DNA of 64,000 nucleotides from Caproicibacter sp047777415. GTDB lineage: Bacteria > Bacillota > Clostridia > Oscillospirales > Acutalibacteraceae. Under the pieces are notes generated by a model. That model was given only the letters and a program-made list of their open reading frames with translations, had not been told where the DNA came from and did no database searches. Made by a program: the position numbers and the translations under genes. This document shows, piece by piece, positions 1 through 7,188 of the stretch (within the stretch, counting starts at the first letter, position 1; each line of letters opens with the position of its first letter). The stretch lies in the NCBI GenBank assembly GCA_047777415.1, contig JBKEEO010000002.1:806001-870000 (forward strand). Reading direction: 5' to 3'.

Positions 1-916
1 GGTTCAGGAAGCGTTTGTGCAGGGTGTATCTACGCGAAAGATGGAGAAACTAGCCCGCAGTCTTGGAATTGAAAATCTTTCTCGCAGTCAAGTCAGTGAA
101 ATGACGAAAGGCCTTAATGAGCAGGTACAGTACTTCCGCAGCCGGCCTCTGACGGGTCGCTATCCTGTCATTTGGACAGATGCACTGTATGAAAAAATTC
201 GTATGGATGGCCGGGTCGTCAGCATGGCTGTGATGGTAGTTTGCGGCGTCAATGAACAGGGGCATAGGGATATCCTCGCCGTAGAGCCAATGCTAGATGA
301 ATCAAAAGAAAGTTATTCTCAATTGTTTCAAAGTCTTTTAGATCGTGGACTGAAAACACCGCTTCTGGTGGTTTCAGACGCGAATAAAGGGCTGATTGCA
401 GCCATCCGTGAGAGTTTTCCGGGAGCCTCTTGGCAACGATGCAAAGTCCATTTCATGCGAAATATTTTAGCTCATGTACCCCAGAAGGAAAAAGAGTCCT
501 TTGCGGCTCAGTTAAAAGAAATTTGGTTGGCACCCTCCGCTGAAATAGCTAGACAGCGCGCGGAGCAAATATCAGAACAATATGGAAAACGCTTTCCAAA
601 AGCAATCGAATTCCTGGAAGATGGACTGGAAGATTCTCTAGCCTTCTATGCTTTTCCGGAACTTGATGCCCGCAAAATTTCTTCAACTAATATGCTGGAA
701 CGGCTGAACAAGGAAATCCGCCGCAGAACCAGCGTAGTAGGAATATTCCCTAATCCGGATTCCTATCTACGTCTGGTAACAACATGTCTCATGGAATATG
801 CGGAAGACTGGTCTGTTTCCAGAGCATACTTAAATCCAAAATCTATTCAGATACTATTAAACGTAGCCTAATTCATTTTCCGGAGTCCCAAAATTGCGAA
901 CTTCCCTTGACACTAG
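1..916 (+). mobile_element. IS256-family element, copy 1 (cut by window start)
   Basis: Right-hand part of an insertion sequence that occurs three more times here (28116, 50630, 55584). The right end is taken as the CTAG at 913-916 by comparison with the complete copies. The last 45 bases before it carry the inverted partner of the left-end motif AAGTTCGCAATTT. Base for base this copy appears identical to 55999-56914 (copy 4), so the two are recent duplicates. The left end and the matching target duplication lie outside the window. Confidence 0.93.
2..871 (+). CDS. IS256-family transposase, C-terminal part
   Basis: Mutator-type DDE transposase that cuts and moves its own element. The frame is open from the first base, so the N-terminus (about 100 residues compared with the complete 393-residue copies) is outside the window. 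Visible are the catalytic core with VIWTDALYEK (first Asp), the VVSDANKGL stretch (second Asp) and the C-terminal STNMLERLNKEIRRRT motif carrying the Glu region typical of IS256 transposases. The protein appears identical to the one of copy 4. It ends QILLNVA where copies 2 and 3 end LSLLNVA, which separates two subtypes. Confidence 0.93.
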   Translation, partial: VQEAFVQGVSTRKMEKLARSLGIENLSRSQVSEMTKGLNEQVQYFRSRPLTGRYPVIWTDALYEKIRMDGRVVSMAVMVVCGVNEQGHRDILAVEPMLDESKESYSQLFQSLLDRGLKTPLLVVSDANKGLIAAIRESFPGASWQRCKVHFMRNILAHVPQKEKESFAAQLKEIWLAPSAEIARQRAEQISEQYGKRFPKAIEFLEDGLEDSLAFYAFPELDARKISSTNMLERLNKEIRRRTSVVGIFPNPDSYLRLVTTCLMEYAEDWSVSRAYLNPKSIQILLNVA

Positions 917-928
917 CCAAAATAGTAA

Positions 929-1636
929 CCCCCCGGCTTAGCCGGGGGTTCTTCATATGCGGGCAAAGCCCTGTTTTACTGGCTGCGCCTCAAGGCGCTG
1001 ATACGATCTGCCACTTGCGAAAAGTTTGTTACTTGCTACCCGTAAACGGGTCTACATACTCCTTGAGTGTCATTTGGTCCTCAATTTGATCTTCCTCTAA
1101 CTGATTTTTGATGTACTTGGCTATTGCTTTATCATTTTTCCCAGCTGTATCTACAAAATAGCCCCTGCACCAAAATGTTCGATTTCCATACTTGTACTTT
1201 AGATTTGCATGTCGCTCAAAAATCAGCAATGTGCTTTTTCCTTTAAGAAATCCCACAAACCCCGAGACACTCATCTTCGGTGGTATCTTAACCAACATAT
1301 GAATATGGTCGGGGCATACCTCTCCTTCTATGATTTCTACTTGCTTCCAATTGCATAGTTCTCTCAATATTTTTCCTATTTCTATTCGTAGTTTTCCATA
1401 TGCTACTTTCCTACGATACTTGGGTGCAAAAACTATATGATATTTGCAATTCCAACTCGTATGATTTAAACTATCTATATCATTCTATATCATTCGTTTT
1501 CATTTCGAATGTCTCCTTTTGATATATTCTGTTGCAGTTGGCAGACCGCAACCTCATTATATCAAAAGGAACTTTTATTTTCTCATCGCTTAAGCTCTTC
1601 TGAACATCCCGGCATAGCCGGGAGTTTTCATATGAT
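929..1636 (-). mobile_element. IS200/IS605-family element with broken tnpA
   Basis: The single-gene element is bounded by two small hairpins, as in IS200/IS605 elements, which transpose as single strands and have no terminal inverted repeats. The left hairpin pairs CCCCCGGC with GCCGGGGG around 931-950. The right one pairs CCCGGC with GCCGGG at about 1607-1623. Both are followed by TTCTTCATATG or TTTTCATATG. Exact cleavage sites are estimates. A second, more decayed relative lies at 6660-7110. Confidence 0.75.
1029..1503 (-). pseudogene. tnpA: IS200-type transposase TnpA, frameshifted just after its start
   Basis: Y1 (HUH) transposase of the IS200 type. The HUH motif is visible as CPDHIHMLV, and the conserved YFVDTAGK segment follows further on. 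The open frame begins only at residue MRELCNWK, but upstream bases encode the normal family N-terminus (SLNHTSWNCKYHIVFAPKYR) in the same frame back to about 1480. An exact tandem duplication of 10 bases (TCTATATCAT at 1474-1483 and 1484-1493 on the plus strand) shifts the frame between that segment and the natural ATG at 1501-1503. Removing one unit would restore a protein of about 154 residues, the usual family length. The gene is therefore probably inactive, although internal starts are possible. Confidence 0.85.
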
Positions 1637-1639
1637 AAT

Positions 1640-1679
1640 AAGGGCAAACAGATCCAAAATTTTGGATCTGTTTGCCCTT
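1640..1679 (-). terminator. Perfect 40-base palindrome, terminator of crp-type gene
   Basis: Forty bases reading AAGGGCAAACAGATCCAAAA and then its exact reverse complement, directly after the stop of the Crp/Fnr gene on the minus strand and followed there by TTATTATC. It fits a strong, probably bidirectional terminator. The IS200 element ends only a few bases away. Confidence 0.7.
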
Positions 1680-1682
1680 GTC

Positions 1683-2363
1683 CTATTTTTCAGATAAAGC
1701 TGATGCATGGAGGATAAAACGGTTTCTGTGGAATTCCAGCAGTCCTGCGCTGCGCATTTTACTCAATTCCGCAGAAAGTGCGCTGCGGTCCACACATAAA
1801 TAATCGGCGAGTTCCTGACGGCTAAACGGGATAGAAAATTCCTTCTCCACAATTCCCGCTGCTTGGTCAGATAAAAATGCGAGCAGCTTTTCACGAATGG
1901 TACGTTTGGACATATATTCAATTTTACGATTTAACAGCATGTTTTTGCTGGCGAGGATTCGCAGCATATTTTGAATCAGCTTGGCATGAAATCCGCAGGC
2001 GGAAGAACACACAGACACAACACGCCGATAGTCAATCCAAAGCACCGTACTATCCTGGGCGCTGACAACCGTAACGGGAAGATGCTCCATCTGTGCACAG
2101 GAAAACGCCTCTGCAAACAGCTCTCCGGCGGACGCTTCCGCTAAAATGATCCTATTTCCCCGGTAATCTTCTTTCACAATCAATACACTGCCGGAAAGTA
2201 CAATGCCCACAAGGGAGGCGGGCTGTCCTTCCAACAGCAAAATCTCCTGCTTTGTGAAGAACTGCTGTTTTGCGTTTAAACAGGACAGTAAATATTTTAG
2301 TTCCTCCGATGAAATACCGTCAAACAAGGGAATTCCCGCTAAGAATCCAAAATCAATGTCCAT
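1683..2363 (-). CDS. Crp/Fnr-family transcriptional regulator
   Basis: A 226-residue protein with an N-terminal cyclic-nucleotide-binding-type beta barrel (about residues 8-120, with the fold-typical stretch LLEGQPASLVGIVLSG), a dimer helix and a C-terminal winged helix-turn-helix (about 150-215, including FSRQELADYLCVDRSALSAEL). No Fnr-type N-terminal cysteine cluster is seen. Cys-rich SVCSSACGFH lies mid-protein. It follows the ferredoxin-like gene by 16 bases and is probably cotranscribed. This pairing of a Crp/Fnr regulator with a small iron-sulfur protein is common in clostridia with HcpR-like redox or nitrosative-stress regulators. A palindromic operator at 3114-3133 suggests autoregulation. 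The effector is unknown. Confidence 0.88.
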   Translation of the reverse strand: MDIDFGFLAGIPLFDGISSEELKYLLSCLNAKQQFFTKQEILLLEGQPASLVGIVLSGSVLIVKEDYRGNRIILAEASAGELFAEAFSCAQMEHLPVTVVSAQDSTVLWIDYRRVVSVCSSACGFHAKLIQNMLRILASKNMLLNRKIEYMSKRTIREKLLAFLSDQAAGIVEKEFSIPFSRQELADYLCVDRSALSAELSKMRSAGLLEFHRNRFILHASALSEK

Positions 2364-2379
2364 ACGTCATTCAATCACT

Positions 2380-3096
2380 TTACTCTTCCACAATCTGTCC
2401 ATCCGGTGCAATCACTGTCACCCGCCACGGAATCATTTTACCGCTGTTTTGCAATGCTCGTTTCACTGCATTTTCGATTCCTCCGCAGCATGGGACTTGC
2501 ATCCGCACCACATGAACATTTCTAATTTGGTTATTTTTTAAGATTTCTGTAAGCTTTTCTGCGTAGTCTCCTTCGTCGAGCTTTGGGCAGCCAATCATAA
2601 CGACATGATTTTTTAGAAATTTGCGGTGGAAATCACCGTACGCAAAAGCTGTGCAATCAGCCGCAATCAAAAGGCTGGCATTGTCAAGCCATGGAGCACG
2701 CACTGGAACCAATTTGATTTGAACAGGCCAATGTGTCAATTCGCTCTCCACCGAGCCACAGGAAACATCTTGAGCAGGTGTTTCCGCCTGCTGTAAATCC
2801 GATGGCCTACGAAGCGTTCTTGCCATGCTGCCGGGGCATCCAGAAAACGGCACCTGGGCTGCTGCTTGTGCTTTTTTCACCGCAGCTTCGTCAAAAGCAG
2901 GTGCTTCTCGCTCTTCAAAAGAAATCGCACCCGTTGGACATGCCGGCAGGCAATTGCCCAATCCATCGCAATAATCTTCCCGTACAAGGCGAGCTTTGCC
3001 GTTCACCATAGCAATAGCTCCTTCTTGGCATGCCTGAGCACAAAGCCCGCATCCATTGCATAAGTCTTCATCAATCTTTATAATTTGTCTAATCAT
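2380..3096 (-). CDS. 4Fe-4S dicluster ferredoxin-domain protein
   Basis: A 238-residue cytoplasmic protein. The N-terminus has two cluster motifs: CNGCGLCAQAC at about residues 12-22 and a second CDGLGNCLPACP, whose spacing departs from the usual CxxCxxC. The C-terminal half, about residues 125-235, contains three further conserved cysteine regions (ADCTAFAYG, MIGCPKLDE, VPCCGGIE), which could bind another cluster. The start ATG at 3096 has a GGAGG site; upstream codons in the same frame have no such site. The role is probably electron transfer or redox sensing alongside the Crp/Fnr regulator. Related proteins are often annotated only as ATP-binding or iron-sulfur proteins, and no P-loop is present here. 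Confidence 0.8.
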   Translation of the reverse strand: MIRQIIKIDEDLCNGCGLCAQACQEGAIAMVNGKARLVREDYCDGLGNCLPACPTGAISFEEREAPAFDEAAVKKAQAAAQVPFSGCPGSMARTLRRPSDLQQAETPAQDVSCGSVESELTHWPVQIKLVPVRAPWLDNASLLIAADCTAFAYGDFHRKFLKNHVVMIGCPKLDEGDYAEKLTEILKNNQIRNVHVVRMQVPCCGGIENAVKRALQNSGKMIPWRVTVIAPDGQIVEE

Positions 3097-3113
3097 TATA
3101 GTGGTCCTCCCGG

Positions 3114-3165
3114 AACAATTTATGTGAATTGTTTTCATTATATCGAAATGATATGATAATGTCCG
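3114..3165 (-). promoter_or_regulatory. Promoter with 20-bp palindromic operator (ferredoxin-crp operon)
   Basis: Read on the minus strand, a -10 box TATAAT lies at 3137-3142 with a weak -35 CGGACA at 3160-3165 (17 bp apart). Just downstream, over the expected transcription start, is a perfect inverted repeat AACAATT-6-AATTGTT at 3114-3133. Its size and symmetry fit a Crp/Fnr-family dimer and its position fits repression. Confidence 0.6.
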
Positions 3166-3249
3166 TTGTATTTCCAACAATCCACAAAGATTCCGGCACT
3201 TTTGCAAATCACAAGGGACTATCTTTTATGATTCACCTAAAGAACTCCT

Positions 3250-3456
3250 CTAATCCTCCCAGACATCTTCCATTAATTTTAACGCTCGTTTACGGCGTTC
3301 TTCCGTTTGTTCTCGATCAATTTGAAAACTGATGGTCAAAACATCACCCTCCCGAACTCCCTGCGGGAGTTCGTCTTTCGGAAACGGTATCAGCCTGCCG
3401 TCTTCAAATTCCAAAACACACATGTCATTTTCAATTCTGTCCAAAACCGCTTGCAT
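3250..3456 (-). CDS. DUF3006 family protein
   Basis: A small protein of 68 residues with the pattern of DUF3006: an N-terminal beta-strand set (AVLDRIENDMCVLEFEDG), a central PKDELPQGVREGD turn and a charged C-terminal helix. The family's function is unknown. It lies 26 bases downstream of the ComEC-type metallo-beta-lactamase gene on the same strand, and in many Bacillota the two families are neighbours, so a shared pathway is likely. It has no signal peptide. Confidence 0.8.
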   Translation of the reverse strand: MQAVLDRIENDMCVLEFEDGRLIPFPKDELPQGVREGDVLTISFQIDREQTEERRKRALKLMEDVWED

Positions 3457-3482
3457 CGCTTTTCCTCCCCTGACAAAACATA

Positions 3483-4412
3483 CTAGGCAGCCGATTTCAT
3501 CGTTTCATCCTGTTCATTCATACCGGGAATGTGAGTCTCCACCGTAATGTTTGTGCTGTCGGACTGGATAAGAATGGTGCCGTCCTCGTCTGTGCGGTAA
3601 ATTTTCGTGCCCATCTTCTCTAATTTCTTTAAAGTTGTGCTTGCCGGATGGCCATATTTATTATCCTTCCCCACTTCTATGACCGCATATTTCGGAGAAA
3701 CACGATCCAAAAAAGACTGTGTGGAAGACGTATCACTTCCGTGATGCCCCACTTTCAGTACATCCGCGCTTACATCCGCGGTAATTTCTTTTTCCGATTC
3801 CTCTCCTGCGTCACCCGTAAACAAAAATGAAGTGTTTCCATACGTTAATTTAATAACAGCAGAATACTGATTTAAATCCGAATAGTTGGTACCCACCGGT
3901 GCTACCATTACAGCTTTTAAATTGTCCTGATGAAGTAACTCGACACCGGCCTTTGCAGTTTTGATACTTAATCCTTCTTGACTGATTGTGGAAAGCAAAT
4001 TTTCAAAAGTTTTAGATGTGGTGGAAACTTTCGGCATATAAACAGAACCAATTTCTACCTCATTGATTACTTCTGCCATTCCGCCAATATGGTCGGCGTG
4101 AGGATGGGTTGCTACCAAATAATCTATTTTTTCAATTTCCTGTTCTTTCAAAAACTGATTAATATCACTGCCATTTTCCGGATTGCCTGCATCAATCAGC
4201 ATGTTTTGCCCGTTAGGCAATTCAATTAATTCGGAATCCCCTTGTCCAACGTCAAGATAGTACACATTTAAAACTTCAGATGACGAAAGAGGCGAATTTG
4301 TTTCCTGTTCTTCCTCCTGCACCGGCGACTGCATATGCAGTGCCACAGCAGCCAAAACGGCTATTATTAGTACAGCCCATGACCAAAACGATTTTTCCCT
4401 TTTTTTCGCCAT
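3483..4412 (-). CDS. Secreted or membrane-anchored ComEC-type metallo-beta-lactamase-fold hydrolase
   Basis: A 309-residue protein that matches the soluble C-terminal domain of ComEC as a stand-alone enzyme. The N-terminal hydrophobic segment (about residues 10-30, WSWAVLIIAVLAAVALHM) acts as signal or anchor, followed by a Glu/Ser-rich linker. The metal-binding motif THPHADHIGG is intact. Later ligands include FTGDAGEE and KVGHHGSDTS. A VYYLDVGQGDSELIELPNG opening is typical of the family. The start at 4412 has an AGAGAGG site; a longer frame upstream does not. It likely acts on an extracellular phosphodiester or nucleic-acid substrate. The DUF3006 gene follows. Confidence 0.85.
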   Translation of the reverse strand: MAKKREKSFWSWAVLIIAVLAAVALHMQSPVQEEEQETNSPLSSSEVLNVYYLDVGQGDSELIELPNGQNMLIDAGNPENGSDINQFLKEQEIEKIDYLVATHPHADHIGGMAEVINEVEIGSVYMPKVSTTSKTFENLLSTISQEGLSIKTAKAGVELLHQDNLKAVMVAPVGTNYSDLNQYSAVIKLTYGNTSFLFTGDAGEESEKEITADVSADVLKVGHHGSDTSSTQSFLDRVSPKYAVIEVGKDNKYGHPASTTLKKLEKMGTKIYRTDEDGTILIQSDSTNITVETHIPGMNEQDETMKSAA

Positions 4413-4576
4413 AATGACCTCTCTTTTTCTGTTAATTTTCATATGCCTGTTTATCATACAAAAATTAACTGATTTTGGCAAGGTCGATGTTTTACCGAGA
4501 TTATTTCTTAAAACTACATCCCAATGATTTTCCTATTTCTCTGTAAACAAGGAACTAGATTGTTATGCTATCGAAG

Positions 4577-4999
4577 TCATTTAGTAATAAAATATAAACC
4601 AACCATACAAATTGCAATACCAACGACTTTCGACCATGTGATCATTTCTTTGTAAAACAAAAAGCCAACAAACAGCAAAACAACTGCAAGAATAACGCTC
4701 TGCACGATATAGCCGGTATTGATATTCCACCCCATTTTGTACATAAATATATTTCCAAGTTCAAGTCCGACTATGGAAATACCAAGCACAAATGGAGTCC
4801 AGTTTAAATGTGTGTACTGCTGCAGCAGATTTTCTCCAGGGTTTAAAACAAAATATAGTATGCCGGACATAACAGCACCGGTTAAATATGTGATTGTTAG
4901 GGATGCCATTGGGTTTATTGTATTGGGCATTGATTTCGCGCAAATGTGATAAAAAGTATTTGATAAAACGATTAATACAATTGGCCAATATATACTCAT
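4577..4999 (-). CDS. Small EamA/SMR-like membrane transporter
   Basis: A 140-residue protein with four predicted membrane helices (about residues 4-22, 33-53, 66-87 with a charged break, and 95-138 as two close helices). This size equals a single EamA repeat, close to small multidrug resistance proteins, which function as dimers. The motif NTGYIVQSVILAVVLLFVG resembles the fourth-helix region of EamA domains. The substrate is unknown. The start ATG has a GGAGG site at plus-strand 5007-5011. A strong hairpin and T-tract sit just ahead of that site, so expression may be controlled by transcription attenuation. Confidence 0.72.
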   Translation of the reverse strand: MSIYWPIVLIVLSNTFYHICAKSMPNTINPMASLTITYLTGAVMSGILYFVLNPGENLLQQYTHLNWTPFVLGISIVGLELGNIFMYKMGWNINTGYIVQSVILAVVLLFVGFLFYKEMITWSKVVGIAICMVGLYFITK

Positions 5000-5014
5000 A
5001 AATCAACCTCCAAC

Positions 5015-5103
5015 AAAAAAACCACCCCGCAGGGTGGCAATCTCGAATACAAAATTCTGACTTCTCACAAAGATATCATAGCAAAGAAATTCAAAACATG
5101 CAA
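5015..5103 (-). promoter_or_regulatory. Promoter and leader terminator of EamA-like gene
   Basis: Minus strand: -35 TTGCAT (5098-5103), 17-bp spacer, -10 TATGAT (5075-5080). The short leader contains a hairpin CCACCC/GGGTGG (5022-5037) followed by seven T residues, an intrinsic terminator ending just before the ribosome site of the 4577-4999 gene. Read-through would need an antiterminator or a protein. No known riboswitch aptamer is recognised in the roughly 35 bases ahead of the hairpin. The rest of 5104-5442 shows only a possible divergent promoter for the next gene (TTGAAC at 5219 and TAGAAT at 5243). Confidence 0.55.
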
Positions 5104-5442
5104 CTATGTATAGAATAATTTCTTTCTTCTTGTCAAAATCAAAAATCTCACACTGTATTCGTGTAACCGAATTATGAAAAGGCCGAATATAAAAAGCATT
5201 TCGCGACCGGTGTTTATATTGAACAACGTTATAAAAACATGTTAGAATAAAGTAATTCACAATTGGTATCTAAAATAAATCGGCAAAACTTCTAGAAAGC
5301 AGAGATACGGAACCCGTTAAGCAAAAGCCAAATTTAATGTTCAGTTACTTCCTGTCCCCGACCGAAAACAACTGTCGTTAAAGAACCCATCGCACATTGA
5401 TAAAACAAATGGATTGATTGAAAAAAAAGGAGAAACCATACC

Positions 5443-6654
5443 ATGAAATACGATTTTACATCTATGATTGACCGTCACGGGAAGGATGCAATTGCAGTAG
5501 ATGGTTTAGGTTCAAATTCCGGCTTTGCTCCGGACTTGCCAAAAAATGGATTCGATGTAATCCCTATGTGGATTGCCGACATGAACTTTCCCACAGTACC
5601 CACAGTTTCCGAAGCTATCATTGAACGCGCCAAGCATCCTTTATTTGGTTATTTTCAGCCTACGGAGGAGTACTTTAACTCCATCATAAAATGGCACAAA
5701 ATCCGCAACGGCATAAAGGATTTATCTCGGGAATATATCGGTTATGAAAATGGTGTTTTGGGCGGTGTTATTTCAACACTTTGCGCATTTTCATCGCCTG
5801 GGGATCCCGTTTTACTGCACTCACCTACCTATATTGGCTTTACTAAGAGCGTACAAAACGTTGGCCGCAAAATTATCCACAGTCCTTTAAAATTGGATGA
5901 GAACAATATATGGCGCATGGACTATGAGGACATGGACAAAAAAATCAAAGACAATAATATCCATGTGGCCATCTTTTGCAGTCCGCACAACCCGTGCGGA
6001 CGCGTGTGGGAAAAGTGGGAAATTGAAAAGGCCATGGAGATTTACAAAGCCAACAACTGTGTTGTAATTTCCGATGAAATTTGGTCCGATATCCTTCTGA
6101 ACGGCAACAAACATATTCCCACCCAATCCGTCAGCGAGGATGCCCGCAATCGTACAGTGGCACTGTATGCCCCCAGCAAAACATTTAATCTTGCCGGTTT
6201 AATTGGTTCCTATCACATTATCTACAACAAGTATTTACGGGATCGTGTGCGCGCGCAGAGCAGTAAGTCCCACTACAATGAGATGAATGTCTTAAGCATG
6301 CATGCATTGATTGGAGCATATAAACCCGAGGGCTATGAATGGGTGGACGAGTTATGTGAAGTATTAAGCGACAATGTAAATTATGCTTATGATTATATTA
6401 CACAGCATTTTGAAGGTGTAAAACTATCCAAACCTCAAGGAACTTATATGCTTTTCCTGGATTGCACCGAGTGGTGTAAACAGCATGGCAAAACCATTGA
6501 TGAGTTAGAGAAAAGTGGCTGGAATGTCGGCGTCGCCTGGCAGGACGGACGTATGTTCAACGGCCCCTGCTCGATTCGCATGAATCTTGCATTACCCATG
6601 AGCAAGGTCAAAGAGGCAATGAATCGTCTGAACCAGTATGTATTTAACGCATGA
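5443..6654 (+). CDS. MalY/PatB-type pyridoxal-phosphate C-S lyase or aminotransferase
   Basis: A 403-residue fold-type I PLP enzyme of the MalY/PatB (cystathionine beta-lyase) branch. It shows the branch-typical start with IPMWIADMNFPT, the cofactor region FCSPHNPCGRVW, the Asp that contacts the pyridine nitrogen in VISDEIWSD, and the Schiff-base lysine in APSKTFNLAGL. It probably splits cystathionine, cysteine or related thioethers to pyruvate or an oxo acid, ammonia and a thiol in the cytoplasm. The start has an AAGGAG site. It stands alone, with IS200 debris downstream, but the methionine transporter and aminotransferase at 11.8-17 kb make a role in sulfur amino-acid breakdown plausible. 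PatB-type transamination is an alternative. Confidence 0.9.
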   Translation: MKYDFTSMIDRHGKDAIAVDGLGSNSGFAPDLPKNGFDVIPMWIADMNFPTVPTVSEAIIERAKHPLFGYFQPTEEYFNSIIKWHKIRNGIKDLSREYIGYENGVLGGVISTLCAFSSPGDPVLLHSPTYIGFTKSVQNVGRKIIHSPLKLDENNIWRMDYEDMDKKIKDNNIHVAIFCSPHNPCGRVWEKWEIEKAMEIYKANNCVVISDEIWSDILLNGNKHIPTQSVSEDARNRTVALYAPSKTFNLAGLIGSYHIIYNKYLRDRVRAQSSKSHYNEMNVLSMHALIGAYKPEGYEWVDELCEVLSDNVNYAYDYITQHFEGVKLSKPQGTYMLFLDCTEWCKQHGKTIDELEKSGWNVGVAWQDGRMFNGPCSIRMNLALPMSKVKEAMNRLNQYVFNA

Positions 6655-6659
6655 CAAAC

Positions 6660-7110
6660 CGGCAAATCACAAGGCATAAAAATCCTAGCTTTTCTATGTC
6701 TAGGCCAGCCTTTGCAATTGCGTACTTTATTGTACTCTGTATACTCTTCCCCTTGCGATATCCCATTAAATTGTGCCACACTGAGATTTGGCAGTATCTT
6801 GACCAACATATGAATATGATCTGGGCATACTTGGGTTTTAATAATTCCCACACCTTTTTACTCACACAGTTTTCTTAGAATCCTCCCTATGTCTGCTTTG
6901 ATTCGTCCTTATATTTCTTCAGTATTGGGTAGGAAATACAATGTGATACCGGCATCTCCACTTTGTATGTGATAAACTTTTTATGTTTTTGATGATATAA
7001 CCTCCTTTTGTTCTATCATGCGGTTAGCAGACCTGCATTTATTTTAACAAAAGGAGGGTTCCTTGTATCTAAAGATTTTTATTCCCACCAGCAAAGCTGG
7101 TGGTTCTTGG
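6660..7110 (-). mobile_element. Decayed IS200/IS605-type element
   Basis: Remains of a second IS200-type element. Fragments of its transposase are readable on the minus strand in shifted frames (CPDHIHMLVKILP near 6780-6825, then MGYRKGKS with family-like spacing), with large losses. The end at 7083-7105 keeps a hairpin CCACCAGC/GCTGGTGG followed by TTCTTGG, and the CCTCCTTTTG...CAAAAGGAGG region matches the layout at the end of the 929-1636 element. It is non-functional. Confidence 0.65.
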
Positions 7111-7122
7111 TGCTGAAGCTGT

Positions 7123-7160
7123 AAAAAAGGCCGTACAGGTGCAAATGCATCCGTACGGCC
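7123..7160 (-). terminator. Terminator of peptide-binding protein gene
   Basis: On the minus strand the stem GGCCGTAC/GTACGGCC (7129-7136 with 7153-7160) is followed by TTTTTT, just after the stop codon of the solute-binding protein gene. Confidence 0.85.
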
Positions 7161-7188
7161 ATTATCATTTAAATTTTTATCTTTTCGT

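Noticed and set aside
5003..5260. 85-codon minus-strand open frame upstream of the EamA-like gene
   Set aside because: It runs through the promoter and leader terminator of that gene, and its composition is not protein-like.
5255..5442. Possible SAM or T-box leader before the MalY-type gene
   Set aside because: The roughly 190-base leader lacks S-box and T-box core motifs and has no terminator hairpin. I only note that a sulfur-related leader would have been expected.
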